From Streptomyces antibioticus (GTDB lineage Bacteria > Actinomycetota > Actinomycetes > Streptomycetales > Streptomycetaceae): a stretch of DNA of 64,000 nucleotides. Of the stretch, positions 42,956 through 52,177 are shown in pieces. A model generated the notes under the pieces. It had not been told where the DNA came from. It saw nothing but the letters and a program-made list of their open reading frames with translations, and ran no database searches. Each line of letters begins with the position of its first letter. Positions within the stretch are counted from its first letter, which is position 1. The DNA is taken from positions 236,474 to 300,473 of the forward strand of contig NZ_KQ948427.1 of NCBI RefSeq assembly GCF_001514065.1, written 5' to 3'. A program made the translations under genes and the position numbers.

Positions 42956-44743
42956 TCAGAGGTGCTGCTCCGTGGCCCTGATGCGGTCGTACTCGTCCTG
43001 GCGCTCGTCCTTGATGTACGCCGGGATCGGGAAGTCCCACCAGCCGGGGACCCAGGGGCCGGCGGCGTCGCGGTCCGTGGGGACCTCGATCACGGCGGGA
43101 GCGCCGGACTGGACCGCCTTGCGCAGGGTCGGCTCCAGGGAGTCGGAGTCGTTGACCTTGTACGACTCGATGCCGAAGGCCCGGCCCATGGCGGCGAAGT
43201 CGGGGCTGTACGGCGAGCCGTCGGGGTGCGAGAACTCGGTGCCGATGTGGCGCGAGGTCTGCTTGCGCTGGCCGCCGCGGATCGACATGTAGCCCGCGTT
43301 GTTCTGGACCACGAAGATCACCGGCGCGCCGGCGGTGACACTCAGGGCGATCTCCTGGGAGGTCATCAGGAAGTCGCCGTCGCCGAGGACGCACACGACC
43401 GGGCTCTCCGGCCGGGCCAGCTTGGCGCCGACCGCGGCCGGGATCGCCCAGCCCATCGAGGAGAAGCCGCCGGAGGTGAGGTGGGTGCGCGGCGAGTACA
43501 CCGGGAAGGTCTGCTTGACCGCTCCCTGGGTGTTGCCCGAGCCCGCGACGATGATCGCGTCGCGCGGCAGCACGTTGCGCAGGGCGCCGAGCGGGCGCTG
43601 GGAGGTGAACGGGAAGCGGTCGCTGTCGCGGCGGCCGGCGAGCTTCTCCTCCCAGTCCCGCTTGAGCTGGGCGAGTTCGGCGAGGTACTCGGACCGGTCG
43701 ACGCCCTTCGAGGGAAGGGAGTCGACGATCGCGGCCACGGCCCGCTGCGCGTCGGCGACGATGCCCACCTCGGCCGGGTAGTTCTTGCCGATCTCGTGCG
43801 GGTCGATGTCGATGTGGATGAGCTTCGCGGGCGGGATCGAGAAGCTGATGCCCTTGGCGTAGCTGGAGGCCGACCAGTCGGTGAAGCGGCAGCCGACGGA
43901 GATCACGACGTCGGCGGAGCTGGCGATCGCGTTGCCGGTCATCGTGCCGGTCTGGCCGACGCTGCCCGCGGACAGCTCGTGGTCCTCGGGGAAGGCGCTC
44001 TTGCCGTTCCACGTGGTGACGACCGGGATCTGCCACTTCTCGGCGAGCGCGAGGACCACGTCGGAGGCCTCGGAGGTGATCGCGCCGCCGCCGACCACGA
44101 TGACCGGCCGGTTGGCCGCGCGCAGCACGTCGACCGCGCGGTCCACGGCCTCCGGGTCGGGGTGCTGGCGGCCGACGGGGATGCGCCGCTCCAGGTCGTG
44201 GAGCTCGACGTTCGCCGCCTCGGCCTGGACGTCCATGGGGACTTCGAGGTGCACCGGGCCGGGGCGGCCGGTCAGCATGGAGTTGAAACAGCGGTGCAGG
44301 ACGAAGGGGAGTTCCTCGACCCGGGTGACGACCCAGTGCCGCTTGCTGACGGCCTCGGCCACCTTGGGGAAGTCGTTGGCCGTGTAGCGGTCGAGCTCCT
44401 GGAGCAGACCGTGGCCGCGCATGTGGGTCGGCGGGCCGCCGGTGACGACGAGCACGCTGGTGGAGTCGGTGAACGCGGTGCCCATGCCGATGACGGTGTT
44501 GCTGGCGCCGGCGCCGATGGAGGTGACCGCGGCCTGCGGGCGGCCGGTGACGCGGTAGTAGCCGTCGGCGAGGTGGACGGCGCTCTGCTCGTGGAAGGTC
44601 TGGATGAAGGGGATCCTGGACTCGTCGTCGAGGAAGGCGTCGGTCAGTGACCAGATGCCGTGGCCGGGGATGCCGGCGACGACGTCGACCCCGTAGTTGC
44701 GCAGGGTCCGCGCGACGATCTGGCCTCCGGTGAGGACGGGCAT
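42956..44743 (-). CDS. Thiamine-diphosphate-dependent enzyme (acetolactate synthase-like)
   Basis: 595 residues with the three-domain TPP fold. The cofactor-activating Glu is present at residue 52 (TFHEQSAVHLADGYYR), which excludes classical glyoxylate carboligase. The central domain includes VIVVGGGAI near 210. The C-terminal TPP site has GFSSMGWAIPAAVGAKL and VLGDGDFLMTSQEI with NN following for Mg and diphosphate binding. ALS, sulfoacetaldehyde acetyltransferase and pyruvate-oxidase types remain possible. The neighbours (ThuA, APC permease, HisD-type dehydrogenase, PucR regulator) point to catabolism rather than branched-chain amino-acid synthesis. Confidence 0.9.
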   Translation of the reverse strand: MPVLTGGQIVARTLRNYGVDVVAGIPGHGIWSLTDAFLDDESRIPFIQTFHEQSAVHLADGYYRVTGRPQAAVTSIGAGASNTVIGMGTAFTDSTSVLVVTGGPPTHMRGHGLLQELDRYTANDFPKVAEAVSKRHWVVTRVEELPFVLHRCFNSMLTGRPGPVHLEVPMDVQAEAANVELHDLERRIPVGRQHPDPEAVDRAVDVLRAANRPVIVVGGGAITSEASDVVLALAEKWQIPVVTTWNGKSAFPEDHELSAGSVGQTGTMTGNAIASSADVVISVGCRFTDWSASSYAKGISFSIPPAKLIHIDIDPHEIGKNYPAEVGIVADAQRAVAAIVDSLPSKGVDRSEYLAELAQLKRDWEEKLAGRRDSDRFPFTSQRPLGALRNVLPRDAIIVAGSGNTQGAVKQTFPVYSPRTHLTSGGFSSMGWAIPAAVGAKLARPESPVVCVLGDGDFLMTSQEIALSVTAGAPVIFVVQNNAGYMSIRGGQRKQTSRHIGTEFSHPDGSPYSPDFAAMGRAFGIESYKVNDSDSLEPTLRKAVQSGAPAVIEVPTDRDAAGPWVPGWWDFPIPAYIKDERQDEYDRIRATEQHL

Positions 44744-44767
44744 GGTGGGTTTCCTTTCGGCAGCGGC

Positions 44768-45436
44768 TCAGTCGGAGGTGCGGGCGGCCCAGGCGAAGCC
44801 CTGGGTGCACAGGCGGGTGACGTCCGGGTCCCGGAGGTCGTCGAGGTCGTGTCCGACCGCGCTGTAGAAGACGCGGCCCCGCCCCCAACTCCGGGTCCAT
44901 GCCTGGGGGATGGTCTTGCCGTCAAGCCACGGCAGGTGTTCACCGGTGAACGTGGTCTCGGCCAGGACGTGGTTGTTGGGGTCGACGGACATGTAGTACT
45001 GCTCCGAGGCGACCCGGAAGTCCTTCACCCCGGCGGTGACCGGGTGGCCGGTGTCCGTGACGGTGACTTCGTAGGGGTACTTCACGCCTTCGCCGGCGGG
45101 GTGTTCGAGGAAGCTGCCGCCGATCAGCCAGTGGTACTTGAGGCTCGTGCGGAACGCGGCGGCGGCGCCGTGCCAGGCGGCGATCCCGGTGCCGTTCTCC
45201 ACCGCCCCCAGCAGGTTCGACTCCTGAGCGGTGGTCAGCCCCTCGGACAGCAGGGCGTTGTTCCAGTTGAGGGCGATGAGGTCGTAGCCGGTGAGGTCGG
45301 CGTCGAGCGAGAAGATGTCGTGGGTCTCGTCGACGTCGAAACCGAGGTTCTTGAAGATCGGCAGGGCCCATTCCTCGGCCACCTGGTAGGGCTTGTGCCC
45401 CGGCCAGCCTCCGTACAGATACAGAACGCGGGTCAT
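44768..45436 (-). CDS. ThuA domain protein
   Basis: 222 residues from the ATG at 45436 after GAGGGAG. It has a glutamine-amidotransferase-like fold: MTRVLYLYGGWPGHK, IALNWNNALLS, GTGIAAWHGAAAAFR near residue 90, YHWLIGGSFLEHPAGEG, and GRVFYSAVGHDLDD near 190. ThuA proteins take part in trehalose/disaccharide oxidation pathways, but their chemistry is poorly known. It lies between the TPP-enzyme and permease genes with 24- and 11-bp gaps, so all three form one leftward operon. Confidence 0.9.
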   Translation of the reverse strand: MTRVLYLYGGWPGHKPYQVAEEWALPIFKNLGFDVDETHDIFSLDADLTGYDLIALNWNNALLSEGLTTAQESNLLGAVENGTGIAAWHGAAAAFRTSLKYHWLIGGSFLEHPAGEGVKYPYEVTVTDTGHPVTAGVKDFRVASEQYYMSVDPNNHVLAETTFTGEHLPWLDGKTIPQAWTRSWGRGRVFYSAVGHDLDDLRDPDVTRLCTQGFAWAARTSD

Positions 45437-45447
45437 GCGGTGCTCCC

Positions 45448-47043
45448 TCAGGTGGTACGGGTCAGGGCTTCGGCGCGGCTGCGCAGCCGCTCGGCCACCA
45501 CGATCGCGTCGCCTTCCGGCGCGGTGGACTTGCGCTCGGGCTTCATGGTCAGCAGATACACCAGGCCCACGGCCGAGACGATGAGGAACCCGATGAGTGC
45601 GATCCACCGGTCCACGAACGGGGTCGCGGAGTCACCGGTGGGCCAGGCGAGAAGGACCATCCCGAGCACGCCGTAGGTCAGGGCCGCCACGGTCACCGCG
45701 AAGCCCCAGCGGCCCAGTGTCCAGGCTCCGGCGGGGCGCCAGCCCTTCAGGCGCATCCGCAGCGCGGCCAGTACGACCATCATGAAGGCCGCGTATCCGG
45801 CCAGCATCTGGAACGCCGCGATCTTGGTGAGGGAGTCGGGCGAGTAGTAGACGAACACGAAGAGCAGCAGCGGAAGGACGTTCACCGCCAGCAGCGCGTT
45901 GAGGGGAACCCGGTGCCTGCGGGAGATCTTCGAGAAGACGCGGGACCCGGGGAACATGTCGTCGCGGGCGAAGGAGAACACGATCCGGCTCGCGGCGGCC
46001 TGCTGGCTCATCACACCCGCGATGAACGAGGTCATGATCACCGTGAGGACGGCCTTGGTGCCGACGGTGCCGACCGAGCTCTGCAGGATCGAGGGGATCG
46101 GGTTGGTGTCCTTGCCGGAGAGGATCGAGGCGAGGTCCGGCGCCGCGAGGGCGTACCCGACGAAGGCGAACAGGGCGGCCACGCCACCGACGGCGACGGT
46201 CAGCTGCATGGCCCGCGGGATGCTGCGGGACGGGTTGGGGACCTCTTCGGCGATCTCGCCGCACGCCTCGAAGCCGTAGAAGAGGAAAAGCCCGACAAGT
46301 GAGGCGGCGATGAAGGCCAGGGCGTAGGTGTCGTGGGTGGAGCTGCTGGTCTCGAAGAAGATCGAGACGGAGTTGCGGCGCTCGAAGATCAGCAGGTAGA
46401 AGCCCACGACGACGATGCCGATCAGTTCCGCGGCGAGGCCGATCTTGGAGATCAGGGCCAGGGTCCTGGTGCCGAAGCAGTTGCAGATCAGGCAGACGAC
46501 GGTCACCGCGACCGCGATCCACAGGCGCTGGGCGGGGGTGGAGCTGATGGCGGGCTCAGCGGCGGTTCCGGCGAAGAGGCTGGCCGCGAAGTCCGAGCTG
46601 AACAGTGCGGTGCTGGTGATGCCGATGGTGATGCAACAGATGTAGGTCCAGGCGTTGAACCAGGCATAGCGGCCGTTCCACAGCCGTCTGACCCATTGGT
46701 ACAGGCCGCCCGCGAGGGGGAACTGCGAGACGACCTCGCCGAAGACCAGCGCGACCAGGAACTGGCCGGCCCCGACGATCCCGATCCAGAAGACGGACGG
46801 CCCGCCGGCGGTCGCCAGACCGACCGCGAAGAGGGCCACGACACCCACGAGGGGCGAGAGGTACACGAAGCCGAGGGCGAAGTTGCCCCACAGGCTGACC
46901 TTCCGGTCGAACTTCTGCTCGTAGCCGAGGACGGCGAGCATGTCCGCGTCCGCGGCCGAGGAGACGGGGCTTTGCGCCCCGCCCGGGCGGTCTACGGGGG
47001 TGGGTGTGGGCGCTGAGTGCGCCTCGTTGTCCGTGGCTGACAT
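45448..47043 (-). CDS. APC-family amino-acid permease
   Basis: 531 residues with about 12 membrane helices, starting at LWGNFALGFVYLSPLVGVVALFAVG. The helix-1-type substrate region and FGEVVSQFPLAGGLYQWVRRL near residue 105 match the APC superfamily, as does GFEACGEIAEEVPNPSRSIP near 250. The N-terminus is soluble and Pro/Ala-rich. It should be a proton- or cation-coupled importer for an amino acid or amine, giving the substrate class of this cluster. The binding pocket does not reveal which one. Confidence 0.92.
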   Translation of the reverse strand: MSATDNEAHSAPTPTPVDRPGGAQSPVSSAADADMLAVLGYEQKFDRKVSLWGNFALGFVYLSPLVGVVALFAVGLATAGGPSVFWIGIVGAGQFLVALVFGEVVSQFPLAGGLYQWVRRLWNGRYAWFNAWTYICCITIGITSTALFSSDFAASLFAGTAAEPAISSTPAQRLWIAVAVTVVCLICNCFGTRTLALISKIGLAAELIGIVVVGFYLLIFERRNSVSIFFETSSSTHDTYALAFIAASLVGLFLFYGFEACGEIAEEVPNPSRSIPRAMQLTVAVGGVAALFAFVGYALAAPDLASILSGKDTNPIPSILQSSVGTVGTKAVLTVIMTSFIAGVMSQQAAASRIVFSFARDDMFPGSRVFSKISRRHRVPLNALLAVNVLPLLLFVFVYYSPDSLTKIAAFQMLAGYAAFMMVVLAALRMRLKGWRPAGAWTLGRWGFAVTVAALTYGVLGMVLLAWPTGDSATPFVDRWIALIGFLIVSAVGLVYLLTMKPERKSTAPEGDAIVVAERLRSRAEALTRTT

Positions 47044-47138
47044 GACGATCTCCGTGAGTCGAGGGGGACTTGCTCCTTGTCGAACGGCTGCCGGGCTGGT
47101 TCAGCGGTCCGGCATAAGGCGCGATCCGTCATCGCGGA

Positions 47139-48464
47139 TCAGCTCTGCTCGAAGGTGTGGTCGGTCCAGTCGAGGCGGGCCGATCCGTAGCGCGCGGCGC
47201 GGACGTCTCCCGAGCGCGCGTGTCCCTCGAAGTTCTCGATGCGTGAGGCCCTGCCGCAGATCTCACCGAGCCGCGCACTGGACGCGGCGTCCCTGATCTC
47301 CTGGTAGGTGACGGTCTTCAGGTACTTGCCGACCCAGAGACCGCCGGTGTAGCGGGCCGCGCCGAGGGTGGGCAGCACATGGTTGGTGCCGATGACCTTG
47401 TCGCCGTACGCGACGCAGGTCTTGTCCCCGAGGAACAGGGCGCCGTAGTTGCGCATGCGGTGCAGCGCCTCGCGGGGTTCGGCGGTGAGGATCTGGACGT
47501 GCTCGCCGGCGTAGTCGTCGGCGAGTGCGTAGGCGGCGTCCAGGGTGGGGACCACGACCACCTCGCCGTGGTCGCGCCAGGCACGGCCGGCGACGTCTCC
47601 GGTGGGCAGGTCGGGGAGGAGCTTGTCCACCCAGGCGATGGTCTGCCTGCCCACGTTCTCGGACGTCGTGATGAGGACCGTCGGGGAGTCCGGTCCGTGC
47701 TCGGCCTGGGACAGCAGGTCCGTCGCCACCACGAACGGGTCCGCGGTGTCGTCGGCGACGATCAGCACCTCGGTCGGTCCGGCGAAGAGATCGATGCCGA
47801 CCTCGCCGAACAGCTGGCGCTTGGCCTCCGCCACGTAGGCGTTGCCGGGGCCGGCGAGCATGTCGACCGCGTCGATCGTCTCGGTGCCGAGGGCCAGGGC
47901 TGCCACGGCCTGGACGCCGCCCATGACGTAGATCTCGTCGGCCCCGGCCAGGTGCATCGCGGCGATGCTGACGGGCGGCGGGGCGCCCCGGTCCGGCGGA
48001 GTCGTCGCGGCGACCCGTTCGACGCCTGCGACCTTCGCCGTCAGGACGGTCATGTGGGCCGACGCGGTGAGGGGATAGCGGCCGCCGGGGACGTAGGCGC
48101 CGGCCGCGCCGATGGGGATGTTGCGCTGGCCCAGGAACACTCCGGGCAGGGTCTCCACCTCGAAGGCGGTGAGGGAGTCGCGCTGCGCGTGGGCGAAGCC
48201 GCGGACCTGCCGCTGGACGAACCGCAGGTCGTCGAGGACCGTCTCGGGGACGGAGGAGACGACGGCGGCGATCGCGTCGGGACCGAGCCGGTACGACTCC
48301 GGGCTCCAGTCGTCGAACTTCTGGGACCAGCGGCGCACGGCGGCGTCGCCGTTGGCTCGTACGTCGGCGATCACGTCCGCGACGGTCTCGACGATTTCCG
48401 GACGGCTGGTCCGCGCCGTCTTCGCGGCGACAGGCGCCTTGATGGTCTGGTGTTGTGCTGACAC
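47139..48464 (-). CDS. Histidinol-dehydrogenase-family protein (catabolic homologue)
   Basis: 441 residues from a GTG at 48464 behind AAGGAGT. HisD-family features are clear: GAAGAYVPGGRYPLTASAHMT near residue 120, GVQAVAALALGTETI, DMLAGPGNAYVAEAKRQLFG near 220, IDLFAGPTEVLI, and metal/active-site residues in LLSQAEHGPDSP near 260 and GTNHVLPT near 340. Its length matches HisD, but it is not in a his operon and is grouped with a permease and PucR. Paralogues such as HpsN oxidise sulfonated diols, so an NAD-dependent alcohol-to-acid oxidation is the best general role. Symbol withheld for that reason. Confidence 0.9.
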   Translation of the reverse strand: MSAQHQTIKAPVAAKTARTSRPEIVETVADVIADVRANGDAAVRRWSQKFDDWSPESYRLGPDAIAAVVSSVPETVLDDLRFVQRQVRGFAHAQRDSLTAFEVETLPGVFLGQRNIPIGAAGAYVPGGRYPLTASAHMTVLTAKVAGVERVAATTPPDRGAPPPVSIAAMHLAGADEIYVMGGVQAVAALALGTETIDAVDMLAGPGNAYVAEAKRQLFGEVGIDLFAGPTEVLIVADDTADPFVVATDLLSQAEHGPDSPTVLITTSENVGRQTIAWVDKLLPDLPTGDVAGRAWRDHGEVVVVPTLDAAYALADDYAGEHVQILTAEPREALHRMRNYGALFLGDKTCVAYGDKVIGTNHVLPTLGAARYTGGLWVGKYLKTVTYQEIRDAASSARLGEICGRASRIENFEGHARSGDVRAARYGSARLDWTDHTFEQS

Positions 48465-48542
48465 TTCTGCACTCCTTGCAGGGGTCGTGCCTGCGGGCTT
48501 GACCTGAAGTCTGGGGAAACGGCGGGTGGGACGACAGGCACA

Positions 48543-48577
48543 GTGTGTGCAATATTGGCGGCCTGTCCTGCACACAC
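48543..48577. promoter_or_regulatory. Inverted repeat in the HisD-PucR divergent promoter
   Basis: GTGTGTGCA (48543-48551) and TGCACACAC (48569-48577) are exact 9-bp arms separated by 17 bp, 14 bp before PucR. This is a probable binding site for the PucR activator, serving both directions. Confidence 0.65.
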
Positions 48578-48591
48578 CGAGGTAGTGGCTC

Positions 48592-50199
48592 ATGGCTGAA
48601 GTCCTGACGGTTCGCACCGCCCTGGAGCTTGAGGTGTTCACGCGCACGACCGTGCGGGTGTACGCCGGGGAGAGGAATCTGGACCGCCCGGTGCGCTGGG
48701 TGCACACCGGCGAGATCCCGGACATCCACCGCTTTCTCACCGGTCAGGAAATGCTGCTGACAGCGGGCCTCGGCATGGGCGCGACGCCGCTGGAGCAGCG
48801 CGCCTTCATCCGGCGGCTCGCGGACGCTCACGCGGCGGTGCTCGTCATCGAGCTGGCCGGGCGCGTGTTCGACGCCATGCCGGAGGCGGTGATCGAGGAG
48901 GCGGAAGCGGTCGGTCTGCCCCTGGTGGGGCTCGCCGACGAGATTCCCTTCGTCGAGACGTCGGCCCAGGTCCACGAGGTCCTGGTCGGGATGCGCGTCA
49001 AGCAGCTGATCGCCGAGGAGGCCACCAGCCAGGCCTTCATGGATCTGCTCCTGGCCGACGAGGACTACGTGGGTGTGGTCAGGGAGCTGGCCCGGCGCAC
49101 CGGGCATCCGGTGGTGCTGGAGGACGTCGCCCACCAGATGCTGGCGTACGGGGGCGCGACGCCGGAGGCCGACCGGGTCGTGGACGAGTGGAGCGCGCAC
49201 TCCCGGGCGATCCACGAACGCCACCCGTCGCTCCTGGCGCAGGGCCCCGGGGCGCCCACCGCCACGCCGGCGTCGTTCCGCGAGGTCGCGCCGTGCGCCC
49301 GGCAGCCAGTGGTGCTGCGCGGCGAGTCATGGGGCTGGCTTCATCTCCTCCACGGCGACCAGCGGCCGAGCCCGCCCGAACTGCGCACACTGGAGCGGGC
49401 CGCCGCGGCTGTCGCGATCTCGCTGCTGAGCGAGCGGGAGAGCGGCGCCCGCGCCTCCCAGCGCCAGACCGCGCTCCTCAACCGGCTTCTCCTGGGCGAC
49501 ATCACGGGAGAGCGGTTCGTGACCCTCAGCCTGGCGCTCGGCCAGGACCTGCGCGGACGGGACTTGATCGTCGTCACGGCATGGGCGGGCGAGGAGGAGC
49601 CCCTCAAGGACCACCTCCTCGCCCGCCTTCTCCAGGAGGCCGGCCGGCCCGCCGTCGTGGGCGACACCGGGGACTTCGACGTGGCGGTCGTGGGCCTGCC
49701 CACCCGGACGGACGCCGGCCATGTCCAGAGGCTGCTGGCCGATCACGGGGTACGGGCCGGTGTCAGCCGGATCGTGGAGCCGGCGGCCCTTCCGCTGGCG
49801 CTGCGCCAGAGCCGCAGCGCGGCGTCCGTCGCCGCGGCGGCCTCGACCGCGGAGGTGCGTCACTTCGACGACCTGGGGGCGCTGCGCCTGCTCGTCGCGC
49901 TCTCGGAAGGTCCCGAGCTCAGGCGGTACGTCGAGGACGAACTCGGCCCGCTCCTCGAGCACGACGCCCTGGTGAAGAATCCTCTGCTGCCCACCCTGCG
50001 CACGTTCCTGGACTGCGGTGGCAACAAGGCGCGGGCCGCGGAGGAACTCTTCATCCAGCGCCGCACCCTCTACCACCGTCTGGACAAGCTCTCCGAGATC
50101 CTCGGCCTCGACCTGACGCAGGTCAGCAATCAGCAGCGGCTCCAACTGGCCGTGCGCGGCCATGACCTGCTGCGCAAGCCGACACTGCGGCGGACCTGA
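48592..50199 (+). CDS. PucR family transcriptional regulator
   Basis: 535 residues. The N-terminal PucR sensor domain (about 5-125) reads VRVYAGERNLDRPVRWVHTGEIPDIHRFLTGQEMLL. The middle carries a GAF/GGDEF-like segment (about 150-420). The C-terminal HTH_30 has LRTFLDCGGNKARAAEELFI followed by QRRTLYHRLDKLSEILGL (about 463-505). PucR proteins activate purine, GABA or amine catabolic genes when a substrate is present. Divergent arrangement with the HisD-family gene, and an inverted repeat between them, identify the leftward operon as its target. Confidence 0.93.
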   Translation: MAEVLTVRTALELEVFTRTTVRVYAGERNLDRPVRWVHTGEIPDIHRFLTGQEMLLTAGLGMGATPLEQRAFIRRLADAHAAVLVIELAGRVFDAMPEAVIEEAEAVGLPLVGLADEIPFVETSAQVHEVLVGMRVKQLIAEEATSQAFMDLLLADEDYVGVVRELARRTGHPVVLEDVAHQMLAYGGATPEADRVVDEWSAHSRAIHERHPSLLAQGPGAPTATPASFREVAPCARQPVVLRGESWGWLHLLHGDQRPSPPELRTLERAAAAVAISLLSERESGARASQRQTALLNRLLLGDITGERFVTLSLALGQDLRGRDLIVVTAWAGEEEPLKDHLLARLLQEAGRPAVVGDTGDFDVAVVGLPTRTDAGHVQRLLADHGVRAGVSRIVEPAALPLALRQSRSAASVAAAASTAEVRHFDDLGALRLLVALSEGPELRRYVEDELGPLLEHDALVKNPLLPTLRTFLDCGGNKARAAEELFIQRRTLYHRLDKLSEILGLDLTQVSNQQRLQLAVRGHDLLRKPTLRRT

Positions 50200-50202
50200 C
50201 CG

Positions 50203-51789
50203 CTACGCCGCCTTCGTCGCCCTGGCCAGGGACGGGGCGATGCGCAGGGCGTTCGCCCCGATCGTCAGGGCCGGATTCAGCGCGGCCGAGGACGGGAAGA
50301 ACGACGAGTCCGTCACCCAGAGGTTCTCGACGTCATGGCTGCGGCACAGCGGATCGAGCACGCTCGCCGCCGGGTCGTGACCGGCCACGGCCGTGCCGCA
50401 CATGTGGGAGTTGGTCTCGATGCCCATGCGCTGGGTGAAGATCAGCGGATAGCCGGCCCTGCGGACCGCCCGGGTCACCCGGCGCACGAGTTCGTGGTGG
50501 GGGGCCAGGTTGGTCGGCGTCCAGTCGATGAGGATGCGGTCGCCGTCGATGCGGACCCGGTTGTCCCGGGACGGGAGGTCCTCGGTCGTCAGGTAGATGT
50601 CGAGGCTCCTGGCCGCCATGAGCCTCAGGGCCCACGTCGGTGCCCACGGGCGGGCGGGCTTGAGCATGGGCGCCTGGAGCTTGCCCAGCATCTGGAGGTT
50701 CCCCAGCGGGAAGCGCGTGCCGGGCCCGGCTTCGTAGAAGTCGTTCAGACCGAGGGTTTTCTGCCACTTCGTGGGGTTGGTCCGCAGCGGGTTGACCCCG
50801 ACGAAGAACGTGCTGTTGTGGACCATGTAGTTCCGGCCCAGCAGCCCCGACGAGTTGGCCAGCCCCTGAGGGTGCGCGTCGTCGGCCGAACGCAGCAGCA
50901 GGGCGGCCGAGTTGACGGCGCCTGCGGCGAGGGCGAACGTCTTGGCGTTGATCCGGATGACCCGGCCCGCGTGGCGTGCCTCGGCGGCGACGACCTTGCG
51001 CCCGTCGGGCGAGGTGATCAGGCGGGTGATCTCGGCACCCGTGAGGATCTTCACGCCGTCGCTCAGCGCGGGCAGCAGGAGCCGGTTCTCGGCGTCGGAC
51101 TTCATGCCCGTCTCGTCCGGACAGCCGTCGGCGGCCGTCACGGCGGCGCGATCGGCCTGCGTGCTGATGTTCAGGGCGTTCGGGGTGTGGAACGGGTGCA
51201 GGCCCTGCCGGCGCAGCGACCGGGAGAACCGCTCGATCTCCGGTTCGTGCTGGAGCGCCGGATACGGGTACGGCTTGGAGCGCGGCGGCTCGGTCGGGTC
51301 CTCGCCGGTCTGCCCGTGCACCTGGAGCAGTTGCTCCATGGCGGTGTAGAAGGGCTCCAGGTCCTCGTAGGCGAAAGGCCAGGCGTGCGAGACACCGTCG
51401 TGGTGTTCCACCTCGGTGAAGTCACTGCGCCGGAAACGGGGCAGCATGGCGCCGTAGAAACGGGTGTTTCCCCCCACCCAGTAATACACGCCCGGTGCGA
51501 ACGGCTTTCCGGTGCTGCCGTCGTACCAATAACCGGCGTTTTTGTACCGGCCCTTGAGATACATCTCGGCGGGCTGCGAGTTCTCGGGTTCGCGCGGCAG
51601 GAAATGGCCCCGCTCGACGACGAGCACGTCCAGACCGGAGTCCTTGAGCGCCCAGGCCAGCGAGGACCCGCCCATGCCGGAGCCGATGATCAGGACGTCC
51701 GTGTCGATCTCCTCGGCGGTGCCGGCGGAAACGAGGGCGTCGGGCCTGAGCTCCGGGGGTGTGTAGTCATGACGGACCGGGTCGGACAT
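50203..51789 (-). CDS. GMC-family FAD oxidoreductase
   Basis: 528 residues from the ATG at 51789. The FAD-binding beta-alpha-beta starts at [21 protein letters not shown] (about 31-50), with VVERG after it. [20 protein letters not shown] is the GMC signature region near residue 105, [18 protein letters not shown] lies mid-protein, and the C-terminal active-site region is [19 protein letters not shown] followed by [21 protein letters not shown] near 500 (catalytic His/Asn type). It oxidises an alcohol using FAD; the substrate is open. Its stop is 3 bp from PucR's, so the genes converge. It is not in the TPP-enzyme operon. Confidence 0.92.
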   Translation of the reverse strand: MSDPVRHDYTPPELRPDALVSAGTAEEIDTDVLIIGSGMGGSSLAWALKDSGLDVLVVERGHFLPREPENSQPAEMYLKGRYKNAGYWYDGSTGKPFAPGVYYWVGGNTRFYGAMLPRFRRSDFTEVEHHDGVSHAWPFAYEDLEPFYTAMEQLLQVHGQTGEDPTEPPRSKPYPYPALQHEPEIERFSRSLRRQGLHPFHTPNALNISTQADRAAVTAADGCPDETGMKSDAENRLLLPALSDGVKILTGAEITRLITSPDGRKVVAAEARHAGRVIRINAKTFALAAGAVNSAALLLRSADDAHPQGLANSSGLLGRNYMVHNSTFFVGVNPLRTNPTKWQKTLGLNDFYEAGPGTRFPLGNLQMLGKLQAPMLKPARPWAPTWALRLMAARSLDIYLTTEDLPSRDNRVRIDGDRILIDWTPTNLAPHHELVRRVTRAVRRAGYPLIFTQRMGIETNSHMCGTAVAGHDPAASVLDPLCRSHDVENLWVTDSSFFPSSAALNPALTIGANALRIAPSLARATKAA

Positions 51790-51973
51790 GAGGCGGGGTC
51801 CCCTCTTTGGCACGGTATTTCGAGCGGTATTTCGAAAAGAGCCTAAGCAGTGGCACGGGTGCGGCACATGCACGGAATGGGTAACGACTGCCGCGTGTTT
51901 TGCTCACTTCGTGCATGGGCCGGGCGAGCCCGACGTCTCCAGCCTCTCCGGGGACCAGCTTCATGGAGGCGAA

Positions 51974-52117
51974 ATGGACAGGGAATCGTACGACTACGTC
52001 GTCGTCGGGGCCGGCTCGGCCGGCTGTGCGGTGGCGGCCCGGCTGTCCGAGGATCCGGAGGTCACGGTCGCACTGATCGAGGCGGGGCCGTTCTTCAAGA
52101 AGTCCTTGCGATCATGA
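51974..52117 (+). pseudogene. Truncated GMC oxidoreductase N-terminus
   Basis: 47 codons with a good GGAGG site. The product [20 protein letters not shown] then [20 protein letters not shown] is the exact N-terminal FAD fingerprint of choline-dehydrogenase-type GMC enzymes (normally 500 or more residues) but stops after KKSLRS. Nothing homologous follows on this strand; the next gene is the convergent DeoR at 52178. It is therefore a remnant of a second GMC gene removed by deletion. Translation of the short peptide is possible but it cannot be an enzyme. Confidence 0.78.
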
Positions 52118-52177
52118 TCGGCGAGAGGGCCGCCTCCTTCATCCGGACGTCGGCGGGCTGACGCCGAGGGCTCGCGG

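Noticed and set aside
42956..44743. Glyoxylate carboligase
   Set aside because: The TPP-activating Glu is present at residue 52, whereas glyoxylate carboligase has a hydrophobic residue there.
47139..48464. Histidine-biosynthetic hisD
   Set aside because: No other his gene is nearby and the gene is in a permease/PucR context, so a catabolic HisD homologue is more likely.
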